From: Odobenus rosmarus divergens | Taxonomy: Eukaryota > Chordata > Mammalia > Carnivora > Odobenidae | Reading direction: 5' to 3' | Assembly (NCBI RefSeq): GCF_000321225.1 | Contig: NW_004451009.1 | Location: 519,370 to 583,369, forward strand | Length of the DNA stretch: 64,000 bases | Shown here: positions 12,480-23,800 of the stretch, in pieces | How the letters are laid out: each line of letters starts with the position of its first letter | Numbering within the stretch: the stretch's first letter is position 1 | The notes under the pieces: generated by a model | The model's database searches: none | What the model saw: the letters and a program-made list of their open reading frames with translations, nothing else | Told to the model about the DNA's origin: nothing | Translations under genes and position numbers: made by a program

Positions 12480-12960
12480 TGAACACTGCAGATAATTAGA
12501 CTCTGGTTTTCCTCCTCTCTTTCATGGTGTGCTGGCCACGAGACACGACATTTCCCCCGTTTCCAAGGTAAGGGAGAAGCGTCCTCCCTCCCGGCGACGC
12601 CGTGGTCATTAGGGACCCAGGAGAGCATTTCCTGCAGGGCATTAATCCCGGGGCCTCCGGTCCTGTTATGATTTACTCACTGGATAGTTGAAAGGCCCAG
12701 ATTCAAAGGGGCAGCTCGAACCTTTGCCCCCTGGGAACAAAGGCGGGAGATTAGCTCCGTGTTATCAATCAGCATTGTCAGGGACGGAATAGAAAGCCTT
12801 CACCTGTGGAAGCCTTCGTTAGCGCCTCCAAAGGGAATCAAAGGTCACTCCTGGCCACGGTTTTGTCTAAGGCCCCAAATGGGTAGCACTGAATTACCTT
12901 CAAAAACGGCCTCAAAGAACCGGAGATGGAGCACGGATTAGTGTCTTAATCTAGCGGCAG
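12480..12960. promoter_or_regulatory. Candidate regulatory block with TCF/LEF-type sites
   Basis: Repeat-free block with three matches to the TCF/LEF consensus WWCAAAGG within about 145 bases: ttcaaagg (12702-12709), aacaaagg (12736-12743, also a SOX-type site) and atcaaagg (12836-12843). The last overlaps aaggtca (12841-12847), a nuclear-receptor half site. A cacctg E-box lies at 12801-12806 and an 'attgt' SOX core near 12774. Motif matches of this length arise by chance, so only their clustering and the absence of repeats suggest function. No activity can be shown from sequence. Confidence 0.35.
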
Positions 12961-13334
12961 AGGCCTGTAGTTAGGGTCTGGGGACGGGTAGGTAGCATTG
13001 TCTGGGGCTGCGCCTGGCATGTGGCTGGGGGCTGAGGGTGGGCTTTGTGCCTCTGGACACAGATCCTTTGGCGGCTTTGGGGGCGTTCTTCCAGAGCTTT
13101 GCCAGCTGACGTAGTGGGACAATGAGATTTGTCAAGAGGCAAATGAGTGAAATCTGGGGCTCGGACCGCGGGCGCCCCACTCTGGCATTCCCGGAGGGGA
13201 GCAACGGGGGTTGAGCATGAGCCTGAGGCCTGGCGAAGACCCTCAGATGTCAGGATGCTCTCTGGTCCATCTGCTCCCCTCCCCATGCTCAGAGCCACCC
13301 CGGGGTCTGCTTAGACGAATGGCAGGCGGGGAGG

Positions 13335-13435
13335 CCGGCCCATCGTGGGGGCTCAAGCTCTGGTTTCCATCATGCGACCTAGGACAAATCCCTCTGCCTG
13401 TAGGGCCTCAATCTGCTTCCCTCAGGCCTCAGGTC
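13335..13435 (+). mobile_element. Probable MIR fragment
   Basis: The order 'gctctggtttcc', 'tgcgacctaggacaaatc', 'cctcaatctgcttccctc' follows the MIR consensus around its 'tgtgaccttgggcaagt' and 'cctcagtttcctcatctg' parts. Divergence is high, as expected for MIR. Confidence 0.5.
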
Positions 13436-13935
13436 GTTCCTAGAATGCTGGTGTGCGCGTGTGCGCATGGTGGGCCTGCTGTCACAGATGGCAACTTTCC
13501 GGGTGGGATAGGCCTGGAGGGACCCGCGGTGGCCGTTGACCGCCACCTGCCAAGGTTCTGTCATTTGCCACGTGGAGTGCGTGGGGCTGTGTGCAGAGCT
13601 CCACCTCGGGAGCACCTCCCGGGCCCTGCGTCCTGCCTGCCCGCATTGCGGAACAGCCTTTCTCGAGCGCCCCACAGGCGGTGTCCCCGCGGACATCAGT
13701 GGCCACAGCTGCCCCTCCTTAGTCTTTGTTCAGACCCCACCCACCCCTGCTGGCCTGTCCCGTGCCCTCATTTTCTGTAGAGGCCCCTACCCCCACAGAT
13801 CCCTGTTCACGTTTTCAGAACAAATACTGTGGCCCTGAGAGCATTGCTGCAATTTTCAATCAAGAATTTTGGAAGCATCTTCACAAACATGAGCTCTGAG
13901 CAATGCTTTCTCAATCTCCTTCTTAACCCAGCCCG

Positions 13936-13962
13936 TGGGGGGGGGGGTGGCAGGGGGGCAGT
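13936..13962 (+). repeat. G-rich run with quadruplex potential
   Basis: A run of about 12 G bases is followed after three bases by another G run, then by six G. It is a low-complexity tract prone to length change and sequencing error, and could form a G-quadruplex on the plus strand. Confidence 0.6.
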
Positions 13963-16584
13963 TTCCCTCGATCCTTGAGAAAAGCTACTCTGCAGGCTGA
14001 CGGCACAATGGCTCGCTTTGGAGCCAGCTCCAAACGCATGAGGGTAGGAGAGGCAGGCTGGCGGTCAGGCGCCACACTGATGCCTTCTGGGAAGACGAGT
14101 GGAAAGGGGCTCCTGGGCCTGTGGGCCGTCACCTGGGCACGGCAGCCACCAGCTCCCCTCCGTCTGTCTGTCCGTCTGCAAGGACAGTTGTCACTTAGCA
14201 CCGCTAAGTGCCATCAGGTGCTCCCAGGGGCTGTGCCAGGGGCCACGTGGGCCTGCCCGGAGCCGGGCCGGGACGAAGCAGGGAGGGCTCCCCTAGCTCA
14301 GCTGCACCTGCAGAGGCTGGTGGCTCTCTGCCCGCCTGCCCGGAGCTGACACTCGACCATGGAACCGAGGGCTCCATGCTGGGCGTCCTCCCAGCTCTGG
14401 GCCTCGGACGCCGCATTCTGAATCCGCGCTCTGTGGCTCATGCCCACGCGGTGCACTCCAGGCTGTGGTCCTGTGCTGCTATGCCCTCCCTGAAGCCAGC
14501 GCGGGCGTGCGGCGGTGCAGGGTACGGACCCTGGAGGATCCCGGCTGGCTGACCCTCTGGTGATGCTGTCGCCCACCACGATTACGGCTGAACACGAGAG
14601 TGGGGCATGAATTCTGATTGTTTTCACTAATGGCAAAGAGTGTGCATCTCTCCAGTTATATGATTTCCCATAGACGGACTCGTCCCCAGGGATATGCCTT
14701 CGCAAGCCGGTAATCCGGGATAGAATTCCAGATTGCATGCTCGGAACAGAGCAAGGCCCGTGACTTTGACTGTCAGCGCCATGCAGGAATGAAACGCAGA
14801 GTCCTGTTCTTCAGCGTGAGCTCTATGGGAGCTTTATGTCTAGAAAATGACTGTTAGGGGCCCCATGTCCTGACAGGCACCACAGGCAGCTCCAGGCCTG
14901 TCAAGAATGTGGGGTGGTTTCTAGAGCCTGCCTGGCTGGCCGCAGGAGAGCCTGAGGCCTCGCTGGTGACCGGCATCCCCCCTCGCTGGGCTGGAGAATG
15001 TGGAGCATGTGCACACATGTGTCCCCGACCTTCTTACTCAGCTATGCAAAGCAAATGTATGAGCGTTTTTGGCTTTTGTTTCTCCAGGAGAGGGACTTCA
15101 AATATTGGGGTTCCTCCTTTGAGGAATCTGACTTGGGCATCATCAGCTATTGCTCAGATCAAATAAAGCTGTTGTGATTCTGCAGCACACAAGAGTTCTC
15201 AGGGACCCGGGAGCCACTGGCCGGCGTGCGGTGGGTCGGACCTGGATTCCTGCACATGCGGCCGATCGGACCCATCACGGAGTGCACAGTCCTTTTTGCA
15301 CCTGCCACCAGAAGTTGCCAGCTAAAGTGTTCTGGCCATTTATATGGCTCCTCATAAGGAACATGAAGCATGTGAGAAAGCACATTACCTTCGGGGACAT
15401 AATCAAATAGTAAGATCCTTCCAACCTAAGAATGTCTGAGAACGTGGGCAAACGTGAAAAAGTGTAAGCAGGAGGTTGGAAAATGCTGGTCATAGCCAGT
15501 TTTCCCGTGAAGAGTCTATTAGCTAACTTTATGGCTGGCCTCTCTGTGCACTCGCATCGTGTTGTTTATGGGGTGGGCTGGCATGCACATTCTGGGGTTG
15601 AAGACGTAGGTTTTTCCCTGAATCTGCACCTGGTTGAGAGGATGTTGGCACCTCTCTTAGGCCCTATTTCTGCTCCAAGAATTAAATGATGAGAGCAGGT
15701 CTGACCAGGTCCCTGGGATCCAGGTGGCCCCAGAGCCCAGAGCACTTCTAAGGCTGAGGCCACCCCTTCCGAGGAGCAGCCCAGTTCAGCCTTCATGGTT
15801 CACAATTAACGGACACGATCAGACAAATCACTGGCGTCCACCTTTTGCAGCACACATGTGGGCAGGTGGCTTGGGGCACATCAAGGGGCTGATGGGGGCA
15901 ATGGCACGGGGCCCTTGGCACTGCTGATGGGCCAAGGCGGAAACTATGTAAATGGAGAAAGTTTCACACTCTGGTCTGGCGCCCCTGGCGCAGCCTCTGC
16001 CTCATTAGAACAGTGCAGTTGAACACGCACACCAGACAGTGCGGGCTCTGGAAGTGGCGATGGCATGTGGGCGGGGCCGGGCTGCAGAGCCAGGCAGACA
16101 GGTGCCTCCGGGAAAGGGCCCCTGGTGACAGGGTCGCTGGGTTTCTGCTCCTCCTAAGACAGAGCCTCAGTGGCTGGAGGAGGGAAGAGGGTCTCCCAGT
16201 GGACAGCCTTGGGGGGCAGAGCCTGGGAGGGGCTGCAGGATCCCATATAATCAGCCCCCTTCCTTCTTCCCAGGCTCGAGGCAGGCTGTGGCCCTTACAC
16301 AGCAGCTGCCAGCCCTCTTAGTCGGCCTCCTCCTCTGTTCCCTTCCTAGTTTGCTAGGGAGATTGTCTTCCCACCGGCCCCTCACGTTGTAGCCAGGGGC
16401 AATTTAATCCTGGTGCACATCAGAACCACTGGGAGTTCCCAGACCTCTGTATCCAGACCCTGCTTCCAGAAGCTGATTTAAATGACCTGACCCAAAACCA
16501 TAAGATACCTAGGAATAATCCAAACCAAAGAGGGAAAGAAAACTATAGAACACTCATGAAAGAAATTGAGGAAGACACAAAGAA

Positions 16585-17223
16585 ATGGAAAAACAGTCCA
16601 TTGTTTGGATTGGAAGAACAAATATTGTTAAAATGTCAATGTTACCTAGAGCAATCTACACATTCAATGCAATCGCCATCAAAATACCATCCACTTTTTT
16701 CAAAGAAATGGAACAAATAATCCTAAAATTTGTATGGAACCAGAAAAGACCCCGAATAGCCAGAGGAAAGTTGAAAAAGAAAAGCAAAGCTGGCGGCATC
16801 ACAATTCCGGACTTCCAGCTCTATTACAAAGCTGTCATCATCAAGACAGTATGGTACTGGCACAAAAACAGACACATTGATCAATGGAACAGAATAGAGA
16901 GCCCAGAAATGGACCCTCAACTCTATGGTCAACTAATCTTCGACAAAGCAGGAAAGAATGTCCAATGGAAAAAAGACAGTCTCTTCAACAAATGGTGTTG
17001 GGAAAACTGGACAGCCACAAGCAGAAGAATGAAACTGGACCATTTCCTTACACCACACACAAAGATAAACTCAAAATGGATGAGACACCTCAATGTGAGA
17101 CAGGAGTCCATCAAAATCCTTGAGGAGAACACAGGCAGCAACCTCTGTAACCCTGTCTGCAGCAACTTCTTGCTAGACACGTCTCCAAAGGTAAGGGAAG
17201 CAAGGGCAAAAATGAATTATTGA
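16585..17223 (+). pseudogene. L1 ORF2 fragment, first surviving frame
   Basis: This frame of 212 codons matches the L1 ORF2 protein downstream of the reverse-transcriptase active site. Typical segments are [15 protein letters not shown] near the start, [15 protein letters not shown] in the middle and [16 protein letters not shown] after it, followed by [17 protein letters not shown] stop codon (tga at 17221-17223) ends the frame well short of the normal C-terminus. The start used here is only the first Met in the frame; homology extends upstream to the L1 truncation point. Confidence 0.9.
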
Positions 17224-18019
17224 GACTTCATCAAGATAAAAAGCTTTTGCACAGCAAAGGAAACAGTCGACAAGACCAAAAGACAACCAACAAAATGGGA
17301 GAAGATATTTGCAAATGACATAATCAGATAAAGGGCTAGTATCCAAAATCTATAAAGAAGTCATCAAACTCAACATCCAAAAAAACAAATGATCCAATTA
17401 AGAAATGTGCAGAAGACATGAACAGACATTTTTCCAAAGAAGACATCCAAATAGCCAACAGGCACATGAAAAAGTGCTCAACATCGCTCGGCTTCAGGGA
17501 AATCCAAGTCAAAACCTCAATGAGATACCACCTCATGCCAGTCAGAATGGCTAAAATTAACAAGTCAGAAAACGACAGATGTTGGCAGGGATGCAGGGAA
17601 AGGGGACCCTCCTACACTGTTGGTGGGAATGCAAGCTGGTGCAACCACTCTGGAAAACAGTATGGAGGTCCCTCAAAAAGTTGAATATGGAGCTACCCTA
17701 TGACCCAGCAATTGCACTACTGGGTATTTACCCCAAAGATAACAGATGTAGTGAAAAGAAGGAGCACCTGCACCCAATGTTCATAGCAGCAATGTCCACG
17801 ATAGCCAAACTGTGGAAGGAGCCCAGATTTCCTTCAACAGATGAATGGATAAAGAAGATGTGGTCCATATATACGATGGAATATTACTCAGCCATCAGAA
17901 AGGATGAATACCCACCATTTGCATCGACATGGATGGTACTGGAGGGGTTTATGCCGAGTGAAATAAGTCAAGCAAAGGAAGTCAGTTATCATATGGTTTC
18001 ATTCATATGTGGAACATAA
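17224..18019 (+). pseudogene. L1 ORF2 C-terminal part, frameshifted
   Basis: Homology to the ORF2 C-terminus continues past the stop at 17221 but is broken between frames. One frame (17418-17684) covers the [20 protein letters not shown] segment; another (17579-18019) covers [36 protein letters not shown] and the end at SFICGT. The His/Cys-rich region around LLHCWWEC is the conserved cysteine-rich part of ORF2p. The frame change lies between about 17579 and 17680. The protein cannot be made intact. Confidence 0.9.
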
Positions 18020-18119
18020 GAAATAGGGCAGAAGATCATAGGGGAAGAGAGGGAAAACTGGGACAAAATCGGAGAGGGAGACAAACCATAAGAGACTCTT
18101 GACTCTGGGAAATGCACTG

Positions 18120-18180
18120 AGGGATGCTGGGGGGGGAGGTGAGGGATGGGGTAACTGGGTGACGGGCATTAAGGAGGGCA
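18120..18180 (+). repeat. G-rich polypurine tract in the L1 3' UTR
   Basis: G runs in gctggggggggaggtgag and gatggggtaactggg are part of the L1 3' UTR. G-rich polypurine tracts with quadruplex potential are a known property of mammalian L1 3' UTRs. No separate function is inferred here. Confidence 0.7.
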
Positions 18181-18345
18181 CGGGATGTGATGAGCCCCGG
18201 GTGTTCTATGCAACTGATGAATCACTAATAATGCACTATATGTGCATTAATTAATCAAATTAATTGAATTTAAATTAACAAAATGAAAAAGAAATACATG
18301 ACCTGACCTCATCTGAGGCTGTGGCATTGGTGGTCCTTGTTTTGT

Positions 18346-20600
18346 TTTTACACCAGAGCCTTTAAAAATGTCACCCGTGACTCTCCTGTGAAGCCGCAGT
18401 TACAGCCTGCTGATGGGCAGGAGTGTGGCCCGTTGGGCCTGGTTCTCAGGACCGTGGGGAGGTTTGGCTTCTCACAGCTGCGTGAGGCCCGCAGAAGACA
18501 CCGCCATGCGGGTCCCCAGTTCTCGGCTGAGGAGAAGAGGGCCCACCCCCGTCAGGCCGCATCCCTGTGGCGACTCTGAGTCCAGCCCCTGCTCGGCCGC
18601 CTGGACGTGCCCCGGACCCCAGTGCACTTCTGCTTCCTGCTCCCACATGGCTACCGCGACAGCATCCAGGACTTTCCTCCCCACCGAACATCTCCTCAGG
18701 GGCTTCGTCCTTAGGAAAGAACGGGGAGCAGCCTCTGTGGGTTTCCTGGGGCCTCATGTGGCCTCTGCACACGAGCTGTGGGTGGGGACCATGGTCAGGA
18801 GACCGTGGGCAGGAGAGGGCCACCCAGGGTGGGTGCAGGGAGCAGGCCAGGCCACCAGCAGGGTTCGCACAAGGATCTGGAAATCTGGGTTCCAGTGTGA
18901 AATCTCCTGATGTTAACATACACTTGTTTCCAGAGAAACAGAGACCACATAAAACACATCTGTAGCCCAGATTGGGGTCGTGGGTCCAAATCTGCCTCTT
19001 GGCCTTACCCGCCTCTCCCTGTCTTCTTCATGAAGTCAGCACTATGTTTTCACACTCACTGTGCACCAGGCACTGTTGTTGGCTCTCGGAGTAAGTCTGG
19101 GGACAAGGTGGCAAAGGGCCCCACTCCCCCAGCCTCACAATCAATCACAACCTCAGCCCGTTTCAGTGCCGTGAGCACAGTGGAAGGGGAGGCTGACGGT
19201 GGCAGGTGGCTGGCCCGCCATGAGAGGGGGCGGCAGGCAGTGGGGCTGACCTGGCCCACTTGCCCGAGCCCCCCCCCCCACCGCCCGTGGGAACTGGCCA
19301 GATGCCTGAGGCGGGGGGCGGGCGTGGGCAGTGCCCCGGAAGGCGCCTGAGGAAGCAGCTCGCAGGGAGAGAGTTGAGAATCACAGGGGACGGGAAGAGT
19401 GGCTGACCTGCAGGGCGTGGTGTCTGGAGGCACAGGGGTGACGGGCAGTGACCTGGCCTCGCGTCCTCCTGTGCAGGGCCCGTGTGAGCACTCAGGGCTC
19501 TCTCCCTCATGTAATTCAAATACAAACTGTTTTTTGGAGCAAGGCACACTTTTAACTATGACAAAATTAAAAAAAAAAAAATCCTCCTGGGTCTTCTGAT
19601 TGCAAAATTCTTGGTAAGTTTGTCTAAACCAAACTTTTCTTCATCATTCTATGCTATTGATTTTCTGATACACCTGCTAAGCTGGCGTCTGAGCGCAAGC
19701 CTGGTGTACTCACTGGGCAGTTGGTTTCAGAACTGCTAGGTGGTCCCCTCCGCTGGGACGGCGCCTTCCAGGGGGATGGCCTGTTAAAACAAGGATATTC
19801 GGCCCCCTGAGGCCCCCCTGCCCGGCCCCTCCCCCAAACCGCTCATTTGGCCTCCGGCTGCTTCACTCAAGGCTATAAAGTCCCAGGGATTCATCGTCCA
19901 CCCCAGGCATCTAGACTCCAGCCCTGAGGGCCACCAGCCGGCCCAAGGATGCCAGGACCCCTGCACCCTTGTTCCCCTGACTGGCTCCACCCAGGACACT
20001 GTCCTTTCCAGCTGTAGAGAAACTCCCTTCTGTCCCAGCGAGGCCACCCTGGTCTCTACTACCTGTGTGTCTGTGGGCATCTGTATATTGTTCTGTTTGG
20101 TGTTTTTTTAAAAGGAACATATCTATTTATTGGCCATGCATCTTCGATGTTTGCCAAGGAAATTCTTAGGGACTTTAGCCAACCCCCAAATGTAGTGACC
20201 TCTGGGATTTCCTCAGAGACGTTGCATGGCCTCCCACCTCTTTGATTGCCCACCCACCACTAGTACTCTGACCGAGCTAAGCTATGCCTATTTATTTATA
20301 AGTGGTAACCATAAACAACTGTTCTAACATATGTACATTATATAGAAAAATGTAGAATTTTACATGGGACAAGATACAAAGTAAATACACATAAAGAAAG
20401 TCAATATTTTCTCTTACGTGCCATGGGTTTTCTTGTGAGATCCCTGGAATTTAAACATATTTGGTAGAAATGCCAGGAGGTCACAGGGTGGGTCACAGGT
20501 CCTAATCTTGATCCCACCGGTGAAACCAAACCTGACTACGCAAAATCTAGACATTTCCAGGGTCTCCTAAGTCCTGGGACAAGATTCCGTAAATGCTGGG
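18346..20600. other. Intergenic DNA without a recognised gene
   Basis: GC-rich to about 20050 and AT-rich after 20280. Overlapping frames on both strands (for example 18413-18910 plus and 18446-18919 minus) carry no recognised domain. A run of 13 A lies near 19569-19581. Part of this stretch holds the L2-like fragment listed separately. Confidence 0.4.
19035..19200 (-). mobile_element. Probable L2 3'-end fragment
   Basis: The phrase 'cactgtgcaccaggcactg' (19055-19073) followed by 'gagtaagtctggggacaaggtggcaaa' (spread over 19089-19116) follows the reverse complement of the L2 LINE 3' end, where the forward form ends near 'gtgcctggcacatagtaggtg'. Strongly diverged. Confidence 0.45.
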
Positions 20601-20631
20601 ATTTGTGCACATCTGTTTTCCTCATCCTGAG

Positions 20632-21020
20632 TATGGCTCCCTGAGCATAGTTCCTCCAAGCGTGGTCCCCCTGAGTATGGACACCCCCCAGCATGGTTCT
20701 CCCCTTAAGCATGGTCCCCCCATAAGCATGAACCCCTTCAGCATAGATCCCCATGAGCATGGACCCCATGGGCATGAACAGACTCTGAGCACGGACCCCC
20801 TGAGCATAGTTCCTCCTTGCCCATAAGCATCATCCCCTTGAGTATGGACCCCCTCAGCATGGACCCACATGATCATGGATCCACCCTGAACATAGTTCCC
20901 CTGAGCATGAACACCCTCTGAGCGCGGATCCCCGAACATGGTCCCTCTCCATAAGCATGGTCCGCTTGAGCATGGAACCCCCTAAGCGTGGACTCCCTGA
21001 GCATGTTACCCCCTGAGCCC
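20632..21020. repeat. Degenerate minisatellite, about 16-20-base unit
   Basis: About 20 imperfect copies of a unit resembling ctgagcatggacccc, with spacing that changes from copy to copy. Both strands stay open through parts of it; on the minus strand three frames read Gly/Met/Leu-rich peptide repeats. These are by-products of the repeat. It lies just left of an old L1. Confidence 0.85.
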
Positions 21021-21049
21021 AGGCTTTTTGTTCTGCCAAAGAGCCTCTA

Positions 21050-22480
21050 CTCTAGGTAGACAGTGAAAAGTTAAACTTGTAAATTGATTTATTAACTCCA
21101 GCAACTACATAGTCACTCAACTCTACAAAGTGGCATAGACCAGACTCCAGCAGAAAAATTAACATGGAATAGGAAAAAATATTCTAACAAGGGGGAAATA
21201 AAGCAATGAGAAATATAGGGGGCAAACAAAACAAATAATAAAATAGTAAACATATCCAAACATATTAGTAATTAAAATAAATATAAATACCTTAAATATA
21301 TTAATTTAAAAAGATGGATTATCAGATTGGATTTTTAAAAAAAGACCCAGCTATCTTGCCTAGAGGAAGCCTCCTTTAAACATAATGAGGTACCATGCAA
21401 ACATCAACAAAAGGAAAGCTGCAGTGGGCTACATTGATATCAGACAAGTAGACTTCAGAGCGAGGAAATCATCGCTGAAGGAGGAGAGGACATAATGATA
21501 AATGGTCAATTTACCAATTTAAAATCCTAAATGAGTACACACTTAAGCACATAAGAAACATGAAATACAACCTGATAGGCCTTAAAAAAAGCAATGAGGA
21601 ATCAGTGATTATAGATGGAGACTTTTTTATCAGTAATCGATAGAACCAGCAAACAGAAGATGAGGGCCAGGAAGAGCAGAACAGCCTCAGCAGCGGCACC
21701 TGTCAGACGGGGATATGGTGCTGTACCACACAATAGCAGAGTAGATGTCTACTGTTCTCAGGTGTACATGAAGTATCCACCAAATAAACCATCTGGGGTT
21801 ATAAAAAACTGTGATAAATTTAGAAGAGCTGAAATCATTACAAAAGATGTTTTTTGACCATAAAAAATTGAAGTGAAAATTAATAACAGAAAGATAGTCA
21901 GAGAACCTCTAACTACTTGAAAATGAAATGACACACTTAGATAATCCATAGGGCAAAGAAGCCATTGCAAGGAAATTAGAAAATATTTTGAACTGTATGA
22001 AAATTGGACACCGGAAAACAATAGAGAAAATGAATAAATTCAAAACAGATTTTTTTGAAAATATTAACAAAATCAGTAAACCTGTAGCCAGAATGACAAA
22101 GAAAAAAGAGAAAAGACGAATTATAATATCAGAAACAAAGGAGGGTGTGTGGTTACAGACCCACGGACGTTCGACAGCAAGGGGCCCCGTGAACAGCGCC
22201 GCACATGTGCATCCGACCATGTAAATGGGACCGACCGATTCCTAAAAAGCCACAAACTGTTCAAACACACTCAAGAAGAAATAGAGAAACTGAATAGTCC
22301 TTCTACTGAGGAAACTGATTTTGTAGTTAGAAATCTTCTGAAACATGAGCAGGTGGTTTCATTGGCGAATTCTGTTTTCCGGCACAATGAATGTGTATGG
22401 AGCACGCACTGCGTGCGAGGCACAGATTTCTCGGACCAGCCGTATAGGGAAACGTGGTCATTCTTGCCAGCCCCTGATAG
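21050..22480 (+). mobile_element. Old L1 (L1M class) ORF2 fragment
   Basis: Plus-strand remnant of the N-terminal half of L1 ORF2. It reads in order: a segment near 21320-21380 with 'gacccagctatcttgcc' and 'agaggaagcctccttt', a stretch near 21455-21500 with 'tcgctgaaggaggagaggac', the endonuclease region near 21740-21860 (tgataaatttagaagagctg), the segment near 21870-22000 with 'ttagaaaatattttgaactg', and the part near 22250-22330 with 'actcaagaagaaatagagaa'. Frames are broken throughout and there seem to be internal deletions. It supplies the short frames at 21615-21857, 21988-22224 and 22149-22502. Confidence 0.75.
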
Positions 22481-22547
22481 AGTTTTTTCTTTGCAATTTT
22501 AAAAATTTTCACCTTAAAATTTCCTTAGGGTGTATGATGGAAGAGTA

Positions 22548-23002
22548 AGTGTCCCCCTAGAGATGTTCATTTATTAATCCCCAGATCCTGTGGGTATGTT
22601 AATTTGCATGACAGGGGAAAGCTGATGGAGTTAATGTTGTCAATCAGCTGGCCTTAAAATAGGGAGATTATCCTGGACTATCTGGGCGGTGCGAGGCTGT
22701 CACGAGGGTCCTCAAATGTGGATGTGGGGCTGGGGCTCCGGGGGCTGGGACGTGAGGAAGGCTCGGCGCTGGCTTTGGAGATGGAGAAGGGGCCCGAGCC
22801 AAGCCCCGAGGGCAGCGTCCAGAAGCTGGAGAAGAAACACCGTGACCCACGGTTCTGGAGCCCAGAGCTGCCGGCACCAGATGTGAGCCTAGTGAGGCCC
22901 AGTTAGGACTTGTGGCCGCAGAACAAAGACACGCCATTTGCTTTGTTTTCAGCCACTGAGTGGCTGTCACTTGTCCCAGCAGCAAGGGGATGCTGACATG
23001 GC
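22548..23002 (+). mobile_element. MLT1-type (ERVL-MaLR) LTR
   Basis: Follows the MLT1 LTR consensus over its length: 'attaatccccagatcctgtgg' (split over 22573-22593), 'atagggagattatcctggac' near 22660-22678, 'gtcacgagggtcctca' at 22699, 'gtgaggcccagttaggactt' near 22893, and an end around 'cagcagcaaggggatgctgac'. No internal retroviral genes are seen. It is a solitary ancient LTR. Confidence 0.8.
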
Positions 23003-23639
23003 ATCTTGTGTCAGCTCGGGTTCTCCAGGTCTGGGCCTCGAGCCCCTTCCTTGGTGTCGCTCAGCTGTGATGAGAAACGCAGGGCCCCAGCCTGGGGTAG
23101 ACTCGCGGGGTCAGTCTTTCGAAGCCCAGGGCCCAGACAGGCAGGGTGGCCTTGCAGCTTCCCAAGGTTTCTGCCCCACCCTGGAGGAGGGGCGCGGCTG
23201 GGGGCCCAGGCAAGACCTGGGAGCTTTCCAGGCCAGTGTCTCTGGGCTCTGGAACCAATGACCCACGGCAATTTTTGGTTCCTGCGAGATGATTAGAAAA
23301 CCAGCCTGGGTCTAGGGCCAGGCCGTGGGCCATGACCATCTCCATTTGCTCACCTGCCCACCTGTGTGAACGTGGGGTGCAGGCTTGCTCATGGGCCGGA
23401 GATACAGTCACCGCAAAGCTTGTCTGCCTGCAAGAGGACATTCTCCCCCGCCCTGCAGTCACAGCCTGGGTGGGTCCCCTGTGGCAGCTCGCGGAGACGG
23501 AGTGCCAGTCACGTCCCAGATGCCCCTGGGTTCCACCTGGGCCCCCTGGCCCCTGCTGCCTTCCCTCTTGTGTGCCTTAGACGCAGGGCTGACGGGGCGC
23601 AGAGCCTTGCTGCCAGATGGAGGGACCAATTACCACTCC
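23003..23639. other. GC-rich intergenic DNA
   Basis: No gene or repeat recognised. Open frames on both strands overlap and show no domains. Confidence 0.4.
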
Positions 23640-23800
23640 ATCCCCTCGGGGAGAGCCTATCAGATGTATTCTGGGGCTCATAATAAATGAATTGGAAGGA
23701 AAAAATTGCACTCTGAACACCATGTTCTGTGTACTCCTGTGAGCAGGTTGTAATTAGTTAATTAAACGCCGGGCTGACAGAATGGCCCCGGTGGGGTTGC
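23640..23800. promoter_or_regulatory. Candidate regulatory element: steroid-receptor palindrome and homeodomain sites
   Basis: Repeat-free block, more AT-rich than its surroundings. It contains gaacaccatgttct at 23715-23728, which fits the palindromic GAACAnnnTGTTC core recognised by glucocorticoid, androgen, progesterone and mineralocorticoid receptors. Thirty bases further on is taattagttaattaaa (23751-23766), with two TAATTA-type homeodomain cores. An AT-rich cataataaatga lies near 23680. Function is inferred from motif content only. Confidence 0.4.

Larger units (their letters stand above)
12961..16394. other. GC-rich intergenic DNA without a recognised gene
   Basis: Mostly single-copy, GC-rich sequence with many short overlapping open frames and no domains. 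A poly-G run occurs at about 13936-13958. The segment 14880-15170 ends with 'caaataaagctgttgtgattctgcagca', which resembles the end of an ERV LTR with its polyadenylation signal, but it is too diverged to assign. Confidence 0.4.
16482..18308 (+). mobile_element. 5'-truncated L1 with target-site duplication
   Basis: A LINE-1 copy of about 1.8 kb, body 16493-18297. It starts inside ORF2 after the reverse-transcriptase core, runs through the ORF2 C-terminal region, and ends with a carnivore-type 3' UTR containing 'gagagactcttgactctggg'-like and 'gatgaatcactaataatgcac'-like phrases and a short A-rich tail. An exact 11-base duplication, atgacctgacc, flanks it at 16482-16492 and 18298-18308. It is the youngest L1 in the window by preservation, but is dead: ORF2 has in-frame stops and frameshifts. 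Confidence 0.95.
16395..18345. mobile_element. Possible MER5/MER20-type DNA transposon remnant, split by an L1
   Basis: The left part, 16395-16481, reads 'ggtgcacatcagaaccactgg' (split over 16419-16440) then 'ccagaccctgcttcc', and 'agctgatttaaatgacc', as in non-autonomous hAT-Charlie elements. The right part, 18309-18345, continues after the inserted L1. Joining the two parts at the duplicated target site gives one short element. The assignment to MER20 rather than MER5 is uncertain. Confidence 0.45.

Noticed and set aside
14880..15170. ERV LTR ending in an AATAAA-containing segment
   Set aside because: Only the last 30-60 bases look LTR-like and no family consensus could be followed across the block.
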